Assembly (NCBI GenBank): GCA_021788675.1
Contig: JAJYKI010000032.1
Location: 1 to 7,442 of the forward strand
DNA from: a bacterium
GTDB taxonomy: Bacteria; Patescibacteriota; Saccharimonadia; Saccharimonadales; UBA4665
Reading direction: 5' to 3'
Length of the DNA: 7,442 bases
Below the pieces are notes generated by a model. That model had not been told where the DNA came from. It was given only the letters and a program-made list of their open reading frames with translations, and searched no databases. Shown in pieces: positions 1-5,661 of this stretch (position 1 is its first letter; each line of letters opens with the position of its first letter). The position numbers were made by a program, and so were the translations under genes.

Positions 1-2
1 TG

Positions 3-308
3 AAACACATTTTTCTATTGATGGCACGTAAGCGTAACGAGCTAGAATGGATCGGAACAGCAAGTTTGTTCATAATCAACTCGGCAGAGCCTATGGCCTG
101 GCTTGCAGACGTTGCCGTCGATAAACGTTTTCGTTGCCAAAAAATAGGCAGCTTACTATGCAAGGAGGCACAAAGAATCGCATTCAACAATAATGTGATC
201 AATATGATGGCTAGTGTTGCCACGAATAACTCTGCGGCCTATCACATGTTAAGAAATGTCGGCTTTGAATCTGACATGAACGAACAGAAGCTTACGTATA
301 TAGTTTAA
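3..308 (+). CDS. GNAT-family N-acetyltransferase, C-terminal part (gene cut by window start)
   Basis: The reading frame is open to the left edge, so the gene very probably begins upstream. The possible TTG at 18 and ATG at 21 have no ribosome binding site and would omit the first helices of the fold. The visible part has the acetyl-CoA core of the GNAT superfamily: a strand ending in LADVAV, then DKRFRCQKIGSLL, which fits the pyrophosphate-binding Q/R-x-x-G-x-G/A motif with S in the last place. The C-terminal signature NNSAAYHMLRNVGFE follows. Members move an acetyl group from acetyl-CoA to an amine of a protein, antibiotic or metabolite, and nothing here identifies the substrate. It is the only plus-strand gene in the left part and converges on the small membrane protein gene ending at 339, with 30 bp between and no clear terminator. 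Family call is confident; function is not. Confidence 0.85.
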   Translation, partial: KHIFLLMARKRNELEWIGTASLFIINSAEPMAWLADVAVDKRFRCQKIGSLLCKEAQRIAFNNNVINMMASVATNNSAAYHMLRNVGFESDMNEQKLTYIV

Positions 309-338
309 AATAGATTGATCTTGGACAAAAGCAAATGC

Positions 339-650
339 CTATTGGTTATCTATGATCTGCTGGCTACGTTTTTCATCTTTGGCATTAATCAAATAAAATA
401 AACCGCTCAATACAAGCCCTCCCATACCAGCCCCAATACTTCTCTCAGAACCGTCTTCACTATGAGCCGCGATAGTAGCATGCGAACCGACATTTTCTAG
501 TGCGCTATTTACTCCAAAGGCCGATATCCCAGCGAAAGTAATTGCCAATATAGCAGCCACTCGCTTTAGTCGCCGAGCGTTAGTATTCACTTCTACTGGC
601 TCACTATAGATCGGCTCTATATACTCTCGGTTATTCTTTCGATTGTTCAT
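339..650 (-). CDS. Small two-helix membrane protein of unknown function
   Basis: I do not recognise this 103-residue protein. Residues 1-29 are hydrophilic and rich in Asn, Arg and Glu. A hydrophobic segment spans about 30-49 (starts VAAILAITFA). A polar loop with several acidic residues and histidines covers about 51-70, and a second glycine-rich hydrophobic segment covers about 72-89, followed by a charged tail. The basic residues before helix 1 and after helix 2 suggest both ends face the cytoplasm and the 20-residue loop lies outside. The ATG at 650 is the only reasonable start. It has no Shine-Dalgarno sequence but lies about 20 nt below a good promoter (TTGAAA, 17 bp, TAATAT). The stop is TAG. 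It is the last gene of the minus-strand series and converges with the acetyltransferase gene. Confidence 0.7.
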   Translation of the reverse strand: MNNRKNNREYIEPIYSEPVEVNTNARRLKRVAAILAITFAGISAFGVNSALENVGSHATIAAHSEDGSERSIGAGMGGLVLSGLFYLINAKDEKRSQQIIDNQ

Positions 651-676
651 ATGTATAAAAAACTAATATTTACTAT

Positions 677-705
677 ATATTACAACTTTTTTTGCTCTTT
701 TTCAA
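677..705 (-). promoter_or_regulatory. Sigma-70-type promoter for the two-helix membrane protein
   Basis: On the minus strand a TTGAAA -35 box (700-705) and a TAATAT -10 box (677-682) are separated by exactly 17 bp of A-rich spacer. Transcription would start near 670 and give a leader of about 20 nt with no Shine-Dalgarno sequence before the ATG at 650. This is the best two-box promoter match in the window. Confidence 0.6.
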
Positions 706-727
706 GTATTGTATTCACAAAACCCGA

Positions 728-752
728 TTTAGTGCAACGGCCTGGCACTAAA
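728..752 (-). terminator. Hairpin at the end of the four-helix membrane protein gene, possible weak terminator
   Basis: TTTAGTGC (728-735) and GCACTAAA (745-752) form a perfect 8-bp inverted repeat with a 9-nt loop. It overlaps the last codons and stop of the gene ending at 729. On the minus strand the stem is followed by TCGGGTTTTG, so the U-tract is displaced by five bases and termination would be inefficient. It could instead be a 3'-end stabilising hairpin. Confidence 0.35.
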
Positions 753-1223
753 ATGCGTATGTCCGGCCACAAAACGTCTGTAGCCAAGAACAAGTACCAC
801 AACCAAACCGATACTTATAACCACGAATATGTAACGGCTATTTCCAGAGGCAAACCCCCTAATCAAGCTGTAAACAAGAGTAAATAAGCCTCCCAACATA
901 ACCCCGTCGGCAATAAATCTGATTCTATGTTCAAAGATTAAACTAATAGCTAATAAAATGATTGCGGCGCCTAAAGCCATTATAGAAACATTACGGTTGT
1001 AAGGTTTCATAGCCGCCTGGTAGGCCCGGTTCTGGCTGTCAAATTTGTTTTGTGCAGCAATTTGCTCACTACTGGGTTCTTTACCAACAATGTTTAAAAC
1101 GGAGGGAAATTCGGGAGACGGCGGGGCAGTATAAAAAGTGTTGATACCAAATCCGACAAACACAGCCAGTAGCAAACCGACAAAAAACGTATATATAATG
1201 CTTAAAATACTATCCTCTTTCAT
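729..1223 (-). CDS. Four-helix membrane protein of unknown function
   Basis: This 164-residue protein matches no family I can name. It has hydrophobic segments at about 7-28, 77-97, 103-121 and 130-147. A polar 48-residue loop between helices 1 and 2 (about 29-76) carries a proline-rich start (APPSPEFP) and a Gln/Asn-rich helical part, and probably lies outside the cell. A short basic and His-containing tail ends the protein. The start is well set: ATG at 1223 is preceded by a strong GGAGGA (1228-1233) at 4 nt, which is close but acceptable. The next gene on the same strand begins 78 bp further on and has its own promoter. With the preceding secreted-protein gene ending in a terminator, this gene is probably transcribed alone. 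The loop could be a contact or sensing surface, but that is a guess. Confidence 0.75.
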   Translation of the reverse strand: MKEDSILSIIYTFFVGLLLAVFVGFGINTFYTAPPSPEFPSVLNIVGKEPSSEQIAAQNKFDSQNRAYQAAMKPYNRNVSIMALGAAIILLAISLIFEHRIRFIADGVMLGGLFTLVYSLIRGFASGNSRYIFVVISIGLVVVLVLGYRRFVAGHTHFSARPLH

Positions 1224-1242
1224 AGTCTCCTCCAGTCAGGTT

Positions 1243-1248
1243 ATTATC
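1243..1248 (-). promoter_or_regulatory. Possible -10 box for the four-helix membrane protein gene
   Basis: GATAAT on the minus strand lies 19 bp before the ATG at 1223 and would place the start of transcription near 1236, just upstream of the GGAGGA ribosome binding site. No convincing -35 box is present at 16-18 bp. The rest of the 210-bp gap 1224-1433 holds only this, the terminator of the preceding gene and A+T-rich sequence. Confidence 0.3.
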
Positions 1249-1378
1249 CAAGCTGAAGTCTATGCCTATTAATTAACTTCGAACAACCTGAAATATTACA
1301 CATAGGCTTGATAGGCGACTAGTCATTAACGATCAATGTCCAGCAAGTATCAGCAAAGTACTTAACATCATATGGCTA

Positions 1379-1413
1379 TATATATAAAAAGAGCCCGGTT
1401 TAACCGAGCTCTT
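1379..1413 (-). terminator. Rho-independent terminator of the secreted-protein gene
   Basis: On the minus strand AAGAGC-T-CGG pairs with CCG-G-GCTCTT (1389-1413), a 10-bp stem with one G-T pair and a 5-nt loop. It is followed directly by TTTTTATATATA. It begins 20 bp after the stop codon of the gene ending at 1434. The plus-strand flank lacks a T-run, so it acts in one direction only. It is the clearest terminator in the window. Confidence 0.85.
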
Positions 1414-1433
1414 AGATATTAATTTCTATATTA

Positions 1434-1796
1434 CTACTGGCACTGGGTATGTGAATTTCTGTAACCGGTAGCTCCCGCTTGTTGACCGACAGCACCGTCA
1501 GCTCCAGGCGTACCGCCACTTACACCAAACTCGCTGCTATCCCCCTTGCTGCCATTGCCCGGACCTAAATAACTTCCATAAACGCTGTTTTGGTAGTTAA
1601 AAGCGCCGTGTATTGATCCACAGGGTGATGCATTGTTCGCTCCTCCGATAGCAAATGTCGGCGCTGCAAAACCGACCACCAGTCCAGCACTTACAGCTAA
1701 AGATAGTGCCAGTTTTTTAAAGCCGGATAAAATTTTTAGATTCTGTTTGTGACGAACGAACTTTTTTCTTTGTTCATAAAGACTATTGGTTGACAT
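1434..1796 (-). CDS. Small secreted glycine-rich protein with two cysteines, unknown function
   Basis: This 120-residue protein looks exported. A long basic n-region (1-28, with nine Lys/Arg plus one His) leads into a hydrophobic core (29-44, with LALSLAVSAGLVVGF), then APTFA, a plausible signal peptidase I site after Ala49. The mature part would be about 71 residues, rich in Gly, Ser, Asn and Ala, with no hydrophobic segment and only two cysteines, C59 near its start and C119 one residue from the end. These could join into one disulfide loop. The n-region is much longer than normal, so it might instead stay as a membrane-anchored protein. The start is well supported: AAGGAG (1805-1810) lies 8 nt before the ATG. 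It has its own extended -10 promoter and a strong terminator, so it is a single-gene unit. I know no family for it. Confidence 0.75.
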   Translation of the reverse strand: MSTNSLYEQRKKFVRHKQNLKILSGFKKLALSLAVSAGLVVGFAAPTFAIGGANNASPCGSIHGAFNYQNSVYGSYLGPGNGSKGDSSEFGVSGGTPGADGAVGQQAGATGYRNSHTQCQ

Positions 1797-1824
1797 AACA
1801 CCTGCTCCTTATGTTAACAATCTA

Positions 1825-1833
1825 ATTGTAACA
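1825..1833 (-). promoter_or_regulatory. Extended -10 promoter of the secreted-protein gene
   Basis: Minus-strand TGTTACAAT contains TACAAT (1825-1830) with the TG of an extended -10 one base upstream (1832-1833). No good -35 box is seen; a T-run ends about 13-15 bp upstream. Transcription would begin near 1818 and give a 22-nt leader carrying AAGGAG. A perfect palindrome TGTTAACA (1812-1819) sits over the predicted start site. Confidence 0.5.
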
Positions 1834-1871
1834 CCAATATCAGGCCAAAAAGATTAAACGGAATGTTCGCT

Positions 1872-1897
1872 AAAAGGATAGCTTGACAGTATCAAGC
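1872..1897 (-). terminator. Short hairpin with T-rich tail after the antitoxin gene
   Basis: GCTTGA (1881-1886) and TCAAGC (1892-1897) form a perfect 6-bp stem with a 5-nt loop, 13 bp after the antitoxin stop codon. On the minus strand the tail is TATCCTTTT. The stem is short and the T-run interrupted, so this is a weak terminator at best. Confidence 0.4.
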
Positions 1898-1910
1898 AGA
1901 ATCTTCATTC

Positions 1911-2162
1911 TTAATTACCATAAAGTAAATCTGCAACTTGCTTGTCAGTTGAATGCGCAAACGAGTCATCTTTTTCGTGTACTTTGCCCTTCGCTATAGA
2001 GTAGTCATGCTTTGCAAATGAAATGCGTTCTGTAGCCGAAAGTTTGGTTAGTACGACTTCCGCTTTTCCAAAACCACCAATATACACCTTTTCACCCTTT
2101 TTAACGGCTTCGATGTATTTACTTAAATTACTTTTGGCATCGTGTATTGAAACAGTTTTCAT
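1911..2162 (-). CDS. Phd/YefM-family antitoxin without a neighbouring toxin gene
   Basis: This 83-residue protein begins with the Phd/YefM DNA-binding domain: MKTVSIHDAKSNLSKYIEAV fits the family pattern of a short strand, an A-K/R-x-x-L/F-S helix and a following helix. GEKVYIGGFGKAEVVLTKL then forms the beta wing. Residues 45-83 are polar and would be the flexible toxin-binding tail. Such antitoxins dimerise, bind an operator in their own promoter, and neutralise a Doc, RelE/YoeB or PIN-type toxin usually encoded directly downstream. Here no toxin reading frame follows: a hairpin comes next, then the promoter of the secreted-protein gene, and upstream is tRNA-Gln. The ATG matches the normal family N-terminus, yet no Shine-Dalgarno sequence is present. 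The -10 box ends 6 bp before the ATG, so the mRNA is probably leaderless. Family sure; role as an orphan antitoxin or simple repressor uncertain. Confidence 0.85.
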   Translation of the reverse strand: MKTVSIHDAKSNLSKYIEAVKKGEKVYIGGFGKAEVVLTKLSATERISFAKHDYSIAKGKVHEKDDSFAHSTDKQVADLLYGN

Positions 2163-2168
2163 ATTTAT

Positions 2169-2197
2169 ATATTAGCTAACTTAGCTAACTATTTCAT
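2169..2197 (-). promoter_or_regulatory. Promoter of the antitoxin gene, probably leaderless
   Basis: On the minus strand ATGAAA (2192-2197, four of six bases matching TTGACA) and TAATAT (2169-2174) are 17 bp apart. The -10 box ends 6 bp before the ATG at 2162, so transcription should start at or next to the A of the start codon. The promoter fills the 38-bp gap after the tRNA. Confidence 0.5.
2172..2188. promoter_or_regulatory. Twin palindromic operator in the antitoxin promoter
   Basis: The perfect 8-bp palindrome TTAGCTAA occurs twice, at 2172-2179 and 2181-2188, one base apart. The centres are 9 bp apart. The pair covers the promoter spacer and half of the -10 box of the antitoxin gene. 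Paired palindromes in this place are typical of operators bound by Phd/YefM dimers, so autorepression is the likely use. Binding by this protein is inferred. Confidence 0.6.
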
Positions 2198-2200
2198 GTT

Positions 2201-2275
2201 TGGCTAGGGCGGAGGGATTCGAACCCCCGAATGCCAGGACCAAAACCTGGTGCCTTACCACTTGGCGACGCCCTA
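2201..2275 (-). tRNA. tRNA-Gln (anticodon UUG)
   Basis: A full cloverleaf is visible on the minus strand. The acceptor stem is TAGGGCG/CGCCCTA, the anticodon stem CCAGG/CCTGG encloses the loop TTTTGGT with anticodon TTG (2241-2243), and the T-arm is GGGGG-TTCGAAT-CCCTC with one G-U pair. The D-arm contains GCC...GGC. The U1-A72 pair and G73 are identity features of glutamine tRNA in bacteria. The 3' CCA is encoded. UUG reads CAA and, by wobble, CAG. Confidence 0.97.
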
Positions 2276-2292
2276 ATATGTTACGTTAAACG

Positions 2293-2298
2293 ATTATA
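2293..2298 (-). promoter_or_regulatory. -10 box of the tRNA-Gln promoter
   Basis: A perfect TATAAT on the minus strand lies 17 bp upstream of the first tRNA base and would start transcription near 2286, leaving about 10 nt of 5' leader for RNase P removal. The base match to a -35 box at 17 bp (TGGCTA) is poor. AACTGAA lies 8 bp upstream of the -10 and resembles the TACTGGA seen before two other promoters here. Confidence 0.6.
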
Positions 2299-2332
2299 CA
2301 AAATAGTTCAGTTTATAGCCATCCCGACTGAC

Positions 2333-4531
2333 TTACTTAAGTATTTTATCCTTATGATTTTGAATCAAAATGGTTTTACCGGATATCGTCCGGTTGCTGC
2401 GGTCGCTAAAAATTCGGCAATAGAAATAAAACGGTTCAAGATTAACTAAATCTGTTCTAGAAACTTCTCGACCAAACAAGGGAAGTATTCTACCTACATC
2501 CAAAGGCGCAGCTAGCCTAAACGCTACTATATGGGCAATGTTAGCTAGTAAAATATTCACGTCTTTTGTATTCTGGTTAGCCGTCGTCTGTTCGGCAATC
2601 GTCAAACTAAGGCCGTACTTTCGTGATTCGCTCACCATCTGCGACAAAGTTTGCGAAGCGAATGACTGGAACTCATCGATATAAACATAATGCAAGTTAC
2701 GTTTTGCAACTTCAGTACCTGCGCGATGCCAAGCCGCCAACTGCAATTTAGCGATGACGATCATTCCTAGCAAAGTTGCAGTATCCTCGCCAATAGCTCC
2801 CTTGGAAAAATTACAAATTAAAACTTTCTTATTATTAATCAGATCATCGAAATTTAGACCGGAATCGACTTGACCGATTATCTTGGCACTGACGGCCGAG
2901 CGCTGGAAACGTCCTAATTTAGCCGTCACGCCGGAGATCATCTTAACTCTTTGGTAGCTGCCGGCCTTATTGAACTCACCGTACCAGAAATCCTTGAGAC
3001 TATCGTCCTCCAAACGAGCGACAACTTGAGCGCGAAACGTATCATTGACCAGTAACTTATGAATAGTGAATAGCGTTGCATCGGGTACGTAAAAAGCCGT
3101 GTGGACGGCATTGCGCAAAATATACTCAATGCGATGACCGCCGCTATCGTCATCCGAAAATATCTTCCGGAATATCGAGACGATGGCTTCGGTTACAAAA
3201 TCTTTGGCAATTACCAGTTCGTCACCGCTTAAACCCGGTGGTAACTGCATAAGATTTATACCGATCGGGTGCGCAATATCGGCGGGATTAATGTATATAA
3301 CGTCTTTTTTGCGTTGTTTAGGTACCAGACCCATAATTTGCTCGGCCAAATCGCCGTGCGGATCGATTAAAGTCATACCGCGCTTTGCGCTCAAGTCCTG
3401 CGCCATAGCATAAGCCAATAACGTGGACTTGCCCATGCCGGTAGCCCCAAGAATTAAAAGATGGCGACGACGCTCGTCCTTAGTAAGACCGATAAGCGAT
3501 TTGTTGGCGTTATAGTCATTCAAACCCAGTATTATTTCCGGCTTGGCTTGAGAACTTGAGGCTTGAGACTGAGGCAGCCTGGTGGCAGGGGATAGGCTAA
3601 TTTCTTCATGGCTCGATTCATTAATAACCGGCAGATAATAAAGCTGCGCCAAACCGGCATAGTTAAGTCTGGAAGGCCGATCAAGTCTGCGCTCAAGCAG
3701 ATCATTATTGATTTTTTTAGAATTCGCAACTGTTCTTAAACCACTACCTTTTAAAGCCGCACTGACAGATGAGTCTAACAGCTTTAAACGTTTATCACTT
3801 GGGCTTATAACAGACGTGCGGATACTGACCAGGCATTCACCGTCCGGCCGCCGCTTCTTAATATTAACCAGCTTACGACTACGGTACTGCTCAAGGGCGG
3901 GCGATGACGCCAGCATAAAATAACCGACAATCCCGAAAAACCTTAAGACTACCAATCCGATCCGGCCGGCAATTGATACTACAGTCATCAAAACAGAAGC
4001 TCGTTTTGGCCGTACGGTCAATTGGTACATGATTACTTCGTTAGTTCTGAGTCCACGCATTGTAGCCATTAAATAGTCTATGGGCGTCTCGATGCTATGA
4101 TCCTTTAGCTGCCACAATCTGGCGTGCCATCTCTGTCCCGCGGTTTTGTAAAGCAACTCGTCACTGCTTTCATAACGCGAGATAGTTAGCTTAGGCCAAT
4201 AGGCAATCAGATAATTCCGTACGGTGTAACCAAGACTTAACGGAACGCTAACCAAAAACTGAATCCCCTCATTGCGTGATGCGACTATTTCCAGACTGAA
4301 CGTCGGCCGGTTTGTCTTTTTAAGGCCTTTTGATGCATGCAATATCAGTTCGTTAATGACTTTATAAACGTGAGACGGACTTTTGTTCAGCGCATCACCC
4401 GCCGGTAAACTTAAGGCGTATGTTATTGACGGCTCAGGACCTCTATTAAAACGATTGCGCCGATAGAAAAAAATAACCACCAGGCAAGCCAAGAACAGAC
4501 TAACTAATAGACTTAGCCAAACAGTTATCAT
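2333..4531 (-). CDS. Membrane-anchored VirD4/TraG/HerA-like P-loop ATPase (type IV secretion coupling-protein type)
   Basis: This 732-residue protein has one hydrophobic segment at 4-22 followed by basic residues and a second at about 181-209. The ATPase core starts near 355. Walker A is GATGMGKST (362-370, Lys368). IDPHGDL follows at 389-395, and Walker B is VYIDE (616-620, Asp619 and Glu620). SRKYGLSLTIAEQ (636-648) matches the conserved segment after Walker B in the TraG/TraD C-terminal region. This family forms hexameric pumps that hand DNA or protein substrates to type IV secretion channels; HerA relatives move DNA in repair. The N-terminal 350 residues fit no domain I can name. The start is supported by AAAGGA (4539-4544) 7 nt before the ATG. 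No VirB-type, relaxase or pilus gene is nearby, so the partner machinery is elsewhere or absent. Fold is certain, exact role is not. Confidence 0.85.
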   Translation of the reverse strand: MITVWLSLLVSLFLACLVVIFFYRRNRFNRGPEPSITYALSLPAGDALNKSPSHVYKVINELILHASKGLKKTNRPTFSLEIVASRNEGIQFLVSVPLSLGYTVRNYLIAYWPKLTISRYESSDELLYKTAGQRWHARLWQLKDHSIETPIDYLMATMRGLRTNEVIMYQLTVRPKRASVLMTVVSIAGRIGLVVLRFFGIVGYFMLASSPALEQYRSRKLVNIKKRRPDGECLVSIRTSVISPSDKRLKLLDSSVSAALKGSGLRTVANSKKINNDLLERRLDRPSRLNYAGLAQLYYLPVINESSHEEISLSPATRLPQSQASSSQAKPEIILGLNDYNANKSLIGLTKDERRRHLLILGATGMGKSTLLAYAMAQDLSAKRGMTLIDPHGDLAEQIMGLVPKQRKKDVIYINPADIAHPIGINLMQLPPGLSGDELVIAKDFVTEAIVSIFRKIFSDDDSGGHRIEYILRNAVHTAFYVPDATLFTIHKLLVNDTFRAQVVARLEDDSLKDFWYGEFNKAGSYQRVKMISGVTAKLGRFQRSAVSAKIIGQVDSGLNFDDLINNKKVLICNFSKGAIGEDTATLLGMIVIAKLQLAAWHRAGTEVAKRNLHYVYIDEFQSFASQTLSQMVSESRKYGLSLTIAEQTTANQNTKDVNILLANIAHIVAFRLAAPLDVGRILPLFGREVSRTDLVNLEPFYFYCRIFSDRSNRTISGKTILIQNHKDKILK

Positions 4532-4558
4532 GACTTAATCCTTTAACCGCCCGGTCAT

Positions 4559-4564
4559 AATATA
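4559..4564 (-). promoter_or_regulatory. Possible -10 box for the VirD4-like ATPase gene
   Basis: TATATT on the minus strand lies in the 78-bp gap after the upstream membrane protein gene and 27 bp before the ATG at 4531. The only -35 candidate, TTTAGG at 16 bp, is weak. No terminator separates the two genes, so co-transcription is equally possible. Confidence 0.25.
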
Positions 4565-4609
4565 TAGTCTCAATCATAAACCTAAACGCTAGTCGACGTA
4601 AAATTCTTA

Positions 4610-5581
4610 TTAGTTTAACGATAACAATCTGGTACGCTCGACCATATATAATGCCGCCGCGCCAGCAACTAACGGCAACCAATAAGTTATAAGTCTGAAG
4701 GCTAGAACTGACGCCACCGCCACAACCAGGCTAGATGCATGCGTTGCCACAATTCCTGCTACCAAACTGGCTTCCACTCCACCCAATCCACCCGGCGTCG
4801 GCACGCCGGTACGAACGATAACACTGAGTGAAAACACCAAAAAAGCGTCTTGGTAAGTCAGATGGATTCCATAAGCCTGCAGACAATACCAAAAGGCCAA
4901 CGCCGTCAAAAGAGCTTGTGCGATGGCACAAAGATAAGCTCCTATAAAGCTAATGGGCCGCTCGTTATAGTTATTAAGCGCATTTAACATTTGACGTTTA
5001 AAATTACGGATATGCTCGATATGACTACGCATCAACCTTAGACTAATAAAAGCCAATATTACGAGAATTAAACCAGCTATGACTATCCAATAGATATAAT
5101 GCCAATACAGCTGAATGTCGGAAGAGTTAAAACCATAAACCGCAAATAAGACTACCAGCACGGATAGATTGCCGGCTACGCCGAGCAGATTATTGGCACT
5201 GACAACCATTCCGGCTCGCATCGGCGTATGGTGCCGGTGTCTTAAATACATAAAATTCACCCCCATATTGCCAATTCCAGCCGGCAACAGCATATTAAGC
5301 GGAACGCTAGCGAATTGAACTAACAAAGTCTTAGCAAAACCAAGTCGTTTAAAGGCCAGAAACATGATTGAAACAGCCGAAACGACGAAAGTCAGGGCAA
5401 AATAGCCGCCCGCCAGGTAGACATCACGCCAATCATGGGGCAGTGCACCTTGTTTGAAACTGTTAAGACCGAGTAGTTGCGGCAATATGACATAGAGCAC
5501 TAACAAGCCGGCTAAAACCATGCCGATGATACGCTTAGCCCGTTTTGAATGCCAGTCAAGTTGAAATTCGTTTTTTGCCAT
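4610..5581 (-). CDS. LPG_synthase_TM / UPF0104 family membrane protein (flippase-like)
   Basis: This 323-residue integral membrane protein belongs to the family formed by the membrane half of lysylphosphatidylglycerol synthase (MprF) and YbhN-like proteins. Hydrophobic segments lie at about 18-36, 56-76, 83-105, 125-150, 161-182, 211-235, 243-258, 271-292 and 295-313. Two family signatures are present: LPAGIGNMGVNFMYLR at 99-114, and PTPGGLGGVEASL at 261-273. The C-terminal aminoacyl-transferase domain of MprF is absent, so it should not make lysyl-lipids by itself. Moving a lipid or lipid-linked sugar across the membrane is the usual suggestion for such short members. The ATG at 5581 has only a weak GGAT upstream; an ATG 13 bp earlier is out of frame. 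It is divergent from the histidine kinase gene over an 80-bp shared control region and is followed by the VirD4-like gene. Confidence 0.88.
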   Translation of the reverse strand: MAKNEFQLDWHSKRAKRIIGMVLAGLLVLYVILPQLLGLNSFKQGALPHDWRDVYLAGGYFALTFVVSAVSIMFLAFKRLGFAKTLLVQFASVPLNMLLPAGIGNMGVNFMYLRHRHHTPMRAGMVVSANNLLGVAGNLSVLVVLFAVYGFNSSDIQLYWHYIYWIVIAGLILVILAFISLRLMRSHIEHIRNFKRQMLNALNNYNERPISFIGAYLCAIAQALLTALAFWYCLQAYGIHLTYQDAFLVFSLSVIVRTGVPTPGGLGGVEASLVAGIVATHASSLVVAVASVLAFRLITYWLPLVAGAAALYMVERTRLLSLN

Positions 5582-5598
5582 AAAAGTTATCCATTAGC

Positions 5599-5607
5599 AT
5601 TATGACA
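5599..5607 (-). promoter_or_regulatory. Extended -10 promoter of the LPG_synthase_TM gene
   Basis: Minus-strand TGTCATAAT has CATAAT (5599-5604) and an extended -10 TG at 5606-5607. Transcription would begin near 5592, giving a leader of about 10 nt. No -35 box is apparent. It is back to back with the kinase promoter, the two -10 boxes being 45 bp apart. Confidence 0.5.
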
Positions 5608-5633
5608 GATTGGGTTGAAGCTTGCAGCGTCTT

Positions 5634-5655
5634 TACTGGAACAGGCTAGTATAAT
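5634..5655 (+). promoter_or_regulatory. Promoter of the histidine kinase gene, with TACTGGA element, leaderless
   Basis: A perfect TATAAT (5650-5655) ends 6 bp before the ATG at 5662, so the transcript should begin at about the start codon. No -35 box is seen at 16-18 bp. TACTGGA (5634-5640) sits 9 bp upstream of the -10, and the same 7-mer at the same distance precedes the response regulator promoter. Confidence 0.55.
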
Positions 5656-5661
5656 GTAATT

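Noticed and set aside
651..887. Plus-strand 78-codon frame
   Set aside because: It is antisense to the four-helix membrane protein gene, which has a strong ribosome binding site, and crosses a promoter region. Its product is low in complexity and lacks any family signature.
1883..1888. Perfect TTGACA on the plus strand as a -35 box
   Set aside because: No -10 box lies 16-18 bp downstream and no plus-strand gene follows. The bases are part of the hairpin after the antitoxin gene.
2231..2449. Plus-strand 72-codon frame
   Set aside because: It starts inside the tRNA-Gln gene on the opposite strand and runs into the end of the VirD4-like gene, so it is a chance frame.
2333..4531. FtsK/SpoIIIE DNA translocase
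   Set aside because: The motif set (IDPHGD, VYIDEFQSF, SRKYGLSLTIAEQ) and the absence of a gamma winged-helix domain fit the VirD4/TraG/HerA group better.
4500..4682. Minus-strand 60-codon frame bridging two genes
   Set aside because: It overlaps the 3' end of the membrane protein gene and the 5' end of the ATPase gene in another frame, and has no ribosome binding site or family match.
4610..5581. Full MprF lysylphosphatidylglycerol synthase
   Set aside because: The protein is 323 residues and ends after the membrane region; the soluble aminoacyl-transferase domain is absent.
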